NCBI GenBank assembly: GCA_035416745.1
Contig: DAOLNV010000003.1
Span: 172,447-184,165, forward strand
DNA length: 11,719 bases
Direction: 5' to 3'
DNA from: Candidatus Hydrogenedentota bacterium
GTDB taxonomy: Bacteria; Hydrogenedentota; Hydrogenedentia; Hydrogenedentales; SLHB01
Below the pieces are notes generated by a model. The model saw only the letters and a program-made list of their open reading frames with translations. It was not told the origin of the DNA and searched no databases. Positions 6,523 through 11,719 of the stretch are shown here, in pieces. Each line of letters opens with the position of its first letter. Position 1 is the first letter of the stretch. Position numbers and translations under genes: made by a program.

Positions 6523-7929
6523 ATGGCAGGCAAGAAGGCAGTGAGCCGCCGGGCGTTCATGCGCGATGCGGCCAAGACAGCGGCGGGCATTACGGCGGGG
6601 GCGGCAGTGGTGAAGACGGCCCGCGCGGACATATATAAGTCGATTCTCCCCTCGGGCGTGCTGGGGGCAAACGAGATGATTCGCACCGGCCATATCGGCC
6701 TTGGCGTGATGGGATCGGGAAATCTGAAGTACAACATGCAGCGCCCTGACGTCATGCCGATCGCGGTGTGCGACCTCCATCCGCGGAACCGCGGCAAAGG
6801 GCACGCAATGGCTCAGGCGAAGAACCCCCAAGCAACCGTCCACGAAGACTACAGAGAGATCATCGACAACAAGGACGTCGATGCGGTGATTTGCTCGACG
6901 ACGGACCACTGGCACGCCATGATCGCGATTGCCGCGTGCAACGCGGGCAAGGCGGTGTACTGCGAGAAGCCTCTCAGCACCACGGTGAAAGAAGGCCAGG
7001 CCGTGCTTGCGGCCGCACAGAAAAACAATACCGTGTTCCAGTGCGGCACAATTCAGCGCAGCGGCGAACAGTTTAAGGAAGCCATCGAGATTGTCAAGAA
7101 CGGGACGCTTGGACAGATCGGCCACGTCGATACGTTCTCGATCGACATGCTGGCTCCGTCGGGCATCGGTAACCCGCCTGACGTGACGGATCCCGAGAAA
7201 TGGAAGACCTACGGGCCGTGGGAGACGTACCAGGGCTGGGTCGAGCACAAACCGTTCAACGTGAACCGGTGGCTCTATAACTTCCGTTGGTTCTACGATT
7301 ACGCGGGCGGCAAACTCACGGACTGGGGCGTGCACCTCGTGGATATCGTGTTGTTGGCCATGGGCGAAGACAAACCACCGAAGACCGTCTCGGCGTCGGG
7401 CGGGAAGTTCATTATCACCGACAACCGCACCACACCCGACACCATCAACGTGAGCTGGGAATTCGACAACTATTTGCTTACGTTCACCAACCGGGTGTGG
7501 AATTCCTATGGCGACCAGATCGTGCCGGCCGACAACCACGGGATCATTTTCTACGGTACGAAGGGCACGCTGAAACTCAGCCGCTCGGGATACAAGCTGA
7601 TTCCGGGCGCTTGCCAGCAGTATGTGCCCGAGCCGGGCGAGTACGAATCCGCCGAGGCTAAGGAAAGCAATAACGCGGCGGTCTTGTACGAGCCGCATTT
7701 AGAGAACTTCGTCAACTGCATCCGTTCGGGCGAAAAGCCCATCAGCCACGTGGCGTCGTGCCACAATTCGAGCACCGTATGCCACATCGGCAACGCGGCG
7801 TATCTCGCCGGCGCGAAACTTACCTGGGATGCCGCGGCGGAGCAGTTCACGGGCGGCCCGGCCGAAGCGGTCCAAAAGGCCAACGAGTGGATCGCGCGCC
7901 CTTACCAGAATGGGTATACCCTGGGCTGA
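6523..7929 (+). CDS. Tat-exported Gfo/Idh/MocA-family oxidoreductase (468 aa)
   Basis: Predicted dehydrogenase exported folded with its nicotinamide cofactor. The twin-arginine motif is SRRAFMR (8-14), followed by an alanine/glycine-rich hydrophobic stretch and a likely cleavage after ARA (about 33-35). The mature part shows a Rossmann start at HIGLGVMGSG (57-66), TTDHWH (126-131), the family lysine in CEKPL (147-151, K149) and the catalytic segment DWGVHLVD (267-274, H271 and D274). The 468 residues suit the large secreted subfamily abundant in Planctomycetota, Hydrogenedentota and Bacteroidota. Start: ATG at 6523, with GGAGG at 6512-6516. Related Tat-exported family members have been tied to 3-keto-glycoside chemistry or use bound, non-dissociable cofactor; whether this one does is inference. 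Divergent from a cytoplasmic relative and closed by a strong terminator. Confidence 0.9.
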   Translation: MAGKKAVSRRAFMRDAAKTAAGITAGAAVVKTARADIYKSILPSGVLGANEMIRTGHIGLGVMGSGNLKYNMQRPDVMPIAVCDLHPRNRGKGHAMAQAKNPQATVHEDYREIIDNKDVDAVICSTTDHWHAMIAIAACNAGKAVYCEKPLSTTVKEGQAVLAAAQKNNTVFQCGTIQRSGEQFKEAIEIVKNGTLGQIGHVDTFSIDMLAPSGIGNPPDVTDPEKWKTYGPWETYQGWVEHKPFNVNRWLYNFRWFYDYAGGKLTDWGVHLVDIVLLAMGEDKPPKTVSASGGKFIITDNRTTPDTINVSWEFDNYLLTFTNRVWNSYGDQIVPADNHGIIFYGTKGTLKLSRSGYKLIPGACQQYVPEPGEYESAEAKESNNAAVLYEPHLENFVNCIRSGEKPISHVASCHNSSTVCHIGNAAYLAGAKLTWDAAAEQFTGGPAEAVQKANEWIARPYQNGYTLG

Positions 7930-7952
7930 GTGCCAGCGCTTACTGCATCCTC

Positions 7953-7980
7953 AAGAGCCCGCGATGCGTCGCGGGCTCTT
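7953..7980 (+). terminator. Rho-independent-type hairpin after the Tat dehydrogenase
   Basis: A perfect 12-bp stem AAGAGCCCGCGA / TCGCGGGCTCTT with a 4-base loop TGCG lies 23 bp after the stop codon. The right arm ends in CTCTT followed by TGTGTTG, so the T-tract is short and interrupted. Stem strength and position between convergent genes support termination. Confidence 0.75.
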
Positions 7981-8052
7981 GTGTTGACAGCCGGAACGGA
8001 AGCACGGGGAACAAAGGTGCAACGACCGTGTTTGAGCCCAGGCTTTCTGGAG

Positions 8053-9147
8053 CTACCGGGCCACAGCGTTGTGTTCGCGAACGATGTCGCTGACGAGACG
8101 GACCCGCTCGATATCCCCGGCGGGGGATAATTCGTCGGAGATGCCCAGAATGAGATGGGGCGCGAAGTATTCGATGCATTTCCGCGTGTTTTCGACAAGC
8201 CCCTCAATGGGTTCGGCGGGCAGAAAATCCGTGCAGGGGATCCCGTCGACGAGGATGAGGCTGCCGAGGGCGTCGCGGACCTGCTCGAGGGTCACGTCAC
8301 CTTGCGGGACCGGCGTGATGGCCTCAACGCCGTCGAACCCGCAATCGCGTGCATACGGGAGGAGTTGACCGCAGTCGCCGTCCCAGTGGGGGTAGGTCGC
8401 TTTCCCGGCCGCATGCAGCCGCTCGTTGCGGCGGCGGTATTCAGGCTGCACGAAACGCTCGAAAAACGGCGGCGGACACAGCGCCTGGTGGACATTATCG
8501 CCGAAATTCACGATATCTATGGGGCATGCGCAGACGACGTCGAGTATGGGGCCGTCGGTTTCGTTAATCACGGCGACGAAACGGTCGGTCTCCTCTGGAT
8601 ACTCGCAGATGGCGGTCATGCCGCCCTCGAAACCCATGAAATCGATGAGAATCCGCATCAGGTTGATCCGCGGGATGTAAATGGAGGGCGCGGCGCGGTT
8701 GCCGATTCGCGCGCAGGCCCGGCGGTAGGCGTCCTTGTCAAACCATACGCGGCGATGCTGTAACACCCATTCCATCACACGCATGTCGGCGGGTGTGACG
8801 ACGGGGTATTTGACGGTGTGACTTGCCAGGGATGTGCGCTGGCTCACCGTCACGAGGTTGCCCACCGGCGTGTACAGGGTTTCGATGGTGCGGGAGCCGT
8901 CATCGCGGCTCTCTTTACGCGTATCCTCGGGCAGCTCGATTCGAATGGTGGGATTGAACGCCCAGTACGGTCTCACGGAGCAGCCGATGTCGTCGAAGAC
9001 CTCGAGCAGCGACATCCCGCGATAGCGCTCCGGCAAGGTGTTCTGCAACCGATGCGTCTCGTACCAATGCTCGATGCGCGGTTGCCATAAGATTTCCCTG
9101 ACCGGCTCCCTGCGGAAGATAGCCACATTGAGCTCGCGAAAGGTCAT
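8053..9147 (-). CDS. Uroporphyrinogen-decarboxylase-like (URO-D/MtaA superfamily) protein, 364 aa
   Basis: Member of the URO-D superfamily, which includes haem-pathway decarboxylases and corrinoid methyltransferases such as MtaA. Visible family features: the N-terminal ILWQPRIEHWY (19-29), VNFGDNVHQ (213-221), the strand-end PHWDGD (253-258), GFDGVEAITP (270-279) and GISDELSPAGDIERV (335-349). At the place where MtaA-type enzymes carry a zinc-binding H-x-C, this protein has H254-x-D256, so a classical methylcobamide:CoM role is doubtful. The haem-enzyme N-terminal arginine motif is also not evident, so it is probably not HemE. ATG at 9147-9145 with GGAG eight bases upstream. It begins 21 bp after the GH172 gene and is surely co-transcribed with it. 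Cytoplasmic; the substrate is unknown. Confidence 0.8.
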   Translation of the reverse strand: MTFRELNVAIFRREPVREILWQPRIEHWYETHRLQNTLPERYRGMSLLEVFDDIGCSVRPYWAFNPTIRIELPEDTRKESRDDGSRTIETLYTPVGNLVTVSQRTSLASHTVKYPVVTPADMRVMEWVLQHRRVWFDKDAYRRACARIGNRAAPSIYIPRINLMRILIDFMGFEGGMTAICEYPEETDRFVAVINETDGPILDVVCACPIDIVNFGDNVHQALCPPPFFERFVQPEYRRRNERLHAAGKATYPHWDGDCGQLLPYARDCGFDGVEAITPVPQGDVTLEQVRDALGSLILVDGIPCTDFLPAEPIEGLVENTRKCIEYFAPHLILGISDELSPAGDIERVRLVSDIVREHNAVAR

Positions 9148-9168
9148 GGGCGGCGCTCCGTTACCCGT

Positions 9169-10239
9169 TTAGATTACCTCGAGCTGGTCTTTTGCGGGCA
9201 GTTTCGGCAAAGGGGCGTGAGGTTCGGCCTGGTACCAATAGGCCACCGATGCGATGTCGTCCTGCTGGGGCAGGTAACGTCCCCCGCTGCGCCATCCAAG
9301 TGCCTGGATGGTGACCCGCAGGTCCTGTTCGAAACGTACGGGGTCCATGATGTGCCAGCGGTACAGGCCGAAACGCTGTTGCGACCGGTATGCGCCGTCA
9401 GGGCGAATCACCTGGGCCAAACCCGAGTAGGCGGTGCAGAACGGCGTATACTGGCCGTTACGGTCGAAGTTGTACGATCCGCAGAAGTAGTCCTCGGTGC
9501 CCGTCCCGCAGATGGTTGGGAATTCGGAGTCGCCGTCCATGAAGAACTTGATCTCGCCCTCGCCCCACCATCCCGTGTTGTTGACCTGCCAGGCCAGGTA
9601 GGTGCCGACGTAATGCCCCTTGCCCTTGATGCCGTCGGCGATGGTATACACCTGTTTGTAGGGAAGCGGATTGGTCCGCCGGAACTGGGCATGGAGGTAG
9701 GCGGCGTCCTCGGGCACATCGGTCAAGGTGTAGTTGATCTGGTAATAGAGGATCATGGGTTCTTCGTCCAGGTTCTCGAAGGTCATGCGGCAATGTTTGC
9801 GGAAGGGCATTTCCCAATAGCAATTTAAAGCGCTTCCCGGGTTCACGCATACGGGCAGGGAATTCACCTGCGCGTATTCGCCCCAGCCCATGCAGAAGAA
9901 ATCCCCGGCGGGGGTTTCAATGCTGGGCGCCTTCTCGCCGTCCCAATAGGCCCGCAGGATGCTGTAGCGCCATCTGCCCGTGGGCGTCATCCAGATTTGC
10001 TGTATCGCGCCGGGACCGTCGATGTTCGCCAGTTCGAAGACTTGCCCCGGCTCGATTTTGACCGACGGCGAGATTTTCCAGCCTTGCCCGAGGTCGCGTG
10101 CGCAGTGGGCGCCGGTCCCGTCGGTTGCCATGCCTCCCCGTCCTTTCGCGCCGTCGAGATTCTCCGGCGACCGCGACCGCGTCTTCGCGTTCGACAGCCG
10201 TGACAGGTTCCCCAAGTGCATCCCAAGCCCGTTGAACAT
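9169..10239 (-). CDS. DUF2961 / GH172-family glycoside hydrolase (356 aa)
   Basis: Matches the DUF2961 family, now glycoside hydrolase family 172, whose known members include a bifidobacterial difructose-dianhydride-I synthase/hydrolase and bacterial exo-alpha-D-arabinofuranosidases. Visible hallmarks: SRSPENLDGAKGRGGMA (22-38), FENLDEEPMILYYQINY (154-170), WWGEGEIKFFMDGD (224-237) and FPTICGTGTEDYFCGSYNF (240-258). By analogy with the characterised enzyme, E227 in GEG should be the nucleophile and E249 in GTGTEDY the acid/base. No signal peptide, so probably cytoplasmic, acting on an imported oligosaccharide. The start at 10239 is chosen over an in-frame ATG at 10371 because AGGAGG lies seven bases upstream and family similarity begins close after. 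First gene of a two-gene operon with the URO-D-like gene. Confidence 0.88.
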   Translation of the reverse strand: MFNGLGMHLGNLSRLSNAKTRSRSPENLDGAKGRGGMATDGTGAHCARDLGQGWKISPSVKIEPGQVFELANIDGPGAIQQIWMTPTGRWRYSILRAYWDGEKAPSIETPAGDFFCMGWGEYAQVNSLPVCVNPGSALNCYWEMPFRKHCRMTFENLDEEPMILYYQINYTLTDVPEDAAYLHAQFRRTNPLPYKQVYTIADGIKGKGHYVGTYLAWQVNNTGWWGEGEIKFFMDGDSEFPTICGTGTEDYFCGSYNFDRNGQYTPFCTAYSGLAQVIRPDGAYRSQQRFGLYRWHIMDPVRFEQDLRVTIQALGWRSGGRYLPQQDDIASVAYWYQAEPHAPLPKLPAKDQLEVI

Positions 10240-10246
10240 GGCAAGA

Positions 10247-10252
10247 CCTCCT
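10247..10252 (-). promoter_or_regulatory. ribosome binding site deciding the GH172 start
   Basis: AGGAGG on the minus strand, seven bases before the ATG at 10239-10237. It is a full-strength Shine-Dalgarno and argues that the 44 additional in-frame residues back to 10371 are untranslated leader. Confidence 0.75.
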
Positions 10253-10293
10253 GACCAGACTCGTGAATCGTACCCCAGTTCACACCGGGACGC

Positions 10294-10302
10294 ATCATAG
10301 CA
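10294..10302 (-). promoter_or_regulatory. Candidate extended -10 promoter of the GH172/URO-D operon
   Basis: The minus strand reads TGCTATGAT at 10302-10294: a TGn extension followed by TATGAT (five of six -10 bases). No good -35 box is seen, which is acceptable for extended -10 promoters. Transcription would start near 10287, leaving a leader of about 48 nt. Confidence 0.35.
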
Positions 10303-10315
10303 CAAAGGGGTGGGC

Positions 10316-10479
10316 GGTAAGACGGCCGCAGGCCTTTTCCTGCAACCCGAGCCAAAGACGGAAAAGTGCATGCGGCGTCGCCGGTTGAACGGCGGGGAAT
10401 ACAGACCGGACGCCCGCGTTACCAGATGGTAAGCAACCCTTCGGCGGTCTGAGTCCTTCGGGCCTCTTGCCGTCTTACC
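10316..10479. repeat. Long-range 11-bp inverted repeat around the HEAT-GH172 gap
   Basis: GGTAAGACGGC (10316-10326) is the exact reverse complement of GCCGTCTTACC (10469-10479), which contains the TAA stop of the HEAT-repeat gene. A shorter third copy, TGGTAAG (10427-10433), can pair with CTTACCA at 10474-10480. The copies frame most of the spacer and could give alternative RNA foldings of a read-through transcript; function unknown. Confidence 0.4.
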
Positions 10480-11719
10480 ACGGAGCGGTGCCGTCGGGTT
10501 TGGTTATGCGGAGCATGAAGTTCCAGCCGCCGGCGCCTTGACTGATCTTGACGAGTATGCGGTTTTTGCCCTGTTGAAGCTGGCAGGGCGCGACGTCCTG
10601 GTCGGGGGCGGCGCCCCGGTCGACGCGGTTCTCCCAGACCTTCTCGCCGTTGAGCCAGACAACGTTGCCGTCGTCGGAACCCAGGCGAACCTGCGCGGGG
10701 GCAGCTTCGGGAACGTCGACTTCCGTGTACGCATAAGCGAACACGCGGTCGTATTGGCCGATGGCGCCCATGAGGTCGACCAGCCCGAGTGCGTCGCCGG
10801 AGGTGATGGGGGTCCAGCGGCGTTCGGCGTCGCCGTCTTTGTACACGCCTTCGAGGTTGATGTCCGGCTCGCCGACGAAGGCGGCCGTCCAGTCGTCGTC
10901 GCTCTTCCATTGGAACGGGCCGATGACGAGCCACTTCTTGACGACGCCCAGCAATTGGGTGGTATCCATGGCCGTCTGGAGCCCCTGGAGGCGCGAGACC
11001 ATCCCGGCGAGCACTTCAGCGGAAGCGCCGCCGCGCAGCACGGTATTGAACACTTCCAGAGCCTTGTCTTGTTCGCCGGATTTTGCGAGTGCTCCAAACA
11101 GGCCGGGCATGGCCGCGCGCGCGGCTTCGCCCAACGTCTCATCGGCAAGGGCATTTATGACGGTGTCGTAGGCAGCTGCGACCGGATACCGTGCGAGGCC
11201 CTCGAGCGCGGTACGGTGGACAACGGGGTCTTCGGTCAGGCCGTAGAGTTCGAGAAAGGCGCCGCCCGCGGCGTCGGCATTGCCGCCTGAACCCAGGCTT
11301 CCCGCCACATTCGTGGCCGCTTTGAGTGCGAGAGCGCGTTCGGTTTCCGAACCCCCGCGCGCGATGGTTACCAGCACGGGCAGGGCATCAACCGAGCGCG
11401 AGGAGGACAGCGCATCGAGTGCGGCCATGCGAAATGCGGGGTCCTGGCTGGCCGCTGCTTCTTGGAGGATAGGAAGATAGACCGGGTCGTTCTTACGGCC
11501 GAACATCTGGACCATGCGCAGTTGCGTGGGGGCATCGAGTTTCGGGTAAGCCTCGAGAATGCGCCGGGCCGGGGCGGGACCGCGAAGCTGCTCGAGCGCG
11601 GGGACGATCGTTGCCTGCACAAGCGGCGAGCCGCCCGCCGCAGCGGAGAGCACGGGCTCAACCACGGTCTCGTCGCCAAAACGGCCGAGACCCATCATGG
11701 CCGCGCGCTTGATGATGTC
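10475..11719 (-). CDS. HEAT-repeat protein with C-terminal jelly-roll/PA14-like domain, 5' end cut by window
   Basis: The frame is open to the window edge (seven codons precede the first ATG at 11698, reading DIIKRAA, and the repeat pattern is already under way), so the true N-terminus lies outside. Counting from that ATG, residues 1-240 are alpha-helical HEAT-type repeats with the recurring hydrophobic/alanine pattern (PAFRMAALDAL at 87-97; VVHRTALEGLARYP at 159-172). From 254 a second module starts with KKWLVIGPF (254-262), a segment frequent in Planctomycetota and Hydrogenedentota proteins. It ends in a beta-sandwich with RLGSDDGNVVWLNGEKVW (338-355) and NRILVKISQGAGGWNFMLRI (379-398), resembling carbohydrate-binding or PA14-like jelly rolls. 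HEAT repeats are protein-binding scaffolds. The full protein is probably secreted, but the signal peptide would be outside the window. No specific function is claimed. Confidence 0.75.
   Translation of the reverse strand, partial: DIIKRAAMMGLGRFGDETVVEPVLSAAAGGSPLVQATIVPALEQLRGPAPARRILEAYPKLDAPTQLRMVQMFGRKNDPVYLPILQEAAASQDPAFRMAALDALSSSRSVDALPVLVTIARGGSETERALALKAATNVAGSLGSGGNADAAGGAFLELYGLTEDPVVHRTALEGLARYPVAAAYDTVINALADETLGEAARAAMPGLFGALAKSGEQDKALEVFNTVLRGGASAEVLAGMVSRLQGLQTAMDTTQLLGVVKKWLVIGPFQWKSDDDWTAAFVGEPDINLEGVYKDGDAERRWTPITSGDALGLVDLMGAIGQYDRVFAYAYTEVDVPEAAPAQVRLGSDDGNVVWLNGEKVWENRVDRGAAPDQDVAPCQLQQGKNRILVKISQGAGGWNFMLRITKPDGTAPW

Noticed and set aside
6487..7698. 403-codon minus-strand frame opposite the Tat dehydrogenase
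   Set aside because: Antisense shadow; extends over the real gene start and has no family features.
8053..9147. HemE (true uroporphyrinogen decarboxylase) as identity of the URO-D gene
   Set aside because: The N-terminus and residues around 254-258 do not match the haem-pathway enzyme, and no haem genes are nearby; only superfamily membership is supported.
10379..10394. Small hairpin CGCCG/CGGCG between the HEAT and GH172 genes as a terminator
   Set aside because: Only five base pairs, a six-base loop and no T-tract; common by chance at this GC content.
1..11719. CRISPR arrays, transposases, tRNA or rRNA genes
   Set aside because: No regularly spaced repeats, transposase-like products, or cloverleaf or rRNA-like segments were recognised on either strand; gaps between genes are short.

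Overview
The window is high-GC DNA with strong third-position GC bias, which is why long antisense frames lie opposite most genes. It carries seven intact or near-intact genes plus one gene remnant. The gene set is typical of environmental Planctomycetota or Hydrogenedentota-type heterotrophs, many of which live on complex glycans: Gfo/Idh/MocA oxidoreductases (one Tat-exported), a DUF2961/GH172 protein, a uroporphyrinogen-decarboxylase-like (URO-D) paralogue, a secreted GH36-like TIM-barrel protein, and a HEAT-repeat protein with a C-terminal jelly-roll module. The lineage is an inference from gene content only; there is no rRNA or tRNA to anchor it.

Left part (1-4893, + strand). A good sigma70-type promoter (TTGACG-N18-TAAAAT, 141-170) drives a beta-CASP metallo-beta-lactamase RNA hydrolase. 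Two bases after its stop comes an LpxL/HtrB-type lipid acyltransferase. After about 130 bp comes a large secreted glycosidase-like protein whose real start is 2653, fixed by a ribosome binding site (RBS) and a signal peptide. Lipid-A-type acylation suggests a Gram-negative envelope.

Middle (4894-7980). A degraded C-terminal fragment of a glycosidase/sialidase-type protein lies on the minus strand between the glycosidase and a cytoplasmic Gfo/Idh/MocA dehydrogenase (minus). A Tat-dependent Gfo/Idh/MocA dehydrogenase (plus) is divergent from it. The 251-bp divergent spacer holds a perfect 11-bp inverted repeat bracketing a candidate -10 box, plus two further copies of the same CCGTTTT element, so it looks like a shared control region. 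A strong 12-bp hairpin terminator closes the + strand gene.

Right part (8053-11719, minus strand). Reading leftward: a HEAT-repeat protein cut by the window edge, a 235-bp spacer, a GH172 (DUF2961) protein, and 21 bp later a URO-D-like protein. The last two form a clear two-gene operon.

Taken together the region reads as an accessory carbohydrate-processing neighbourhood (secreted glycosidase, exported and cytoplasmic sugar oxidoreductases, cytoplasmic GH172) next to housekeeping-type RNA and envelope genes. No CRISPR array, mobile element or RNA gene was found. The best candidates for something undescribed are the GH172/URO-D pairing, the repeated element between the divergent dehydrogenases, and the unplaced glycosidase-like protein.
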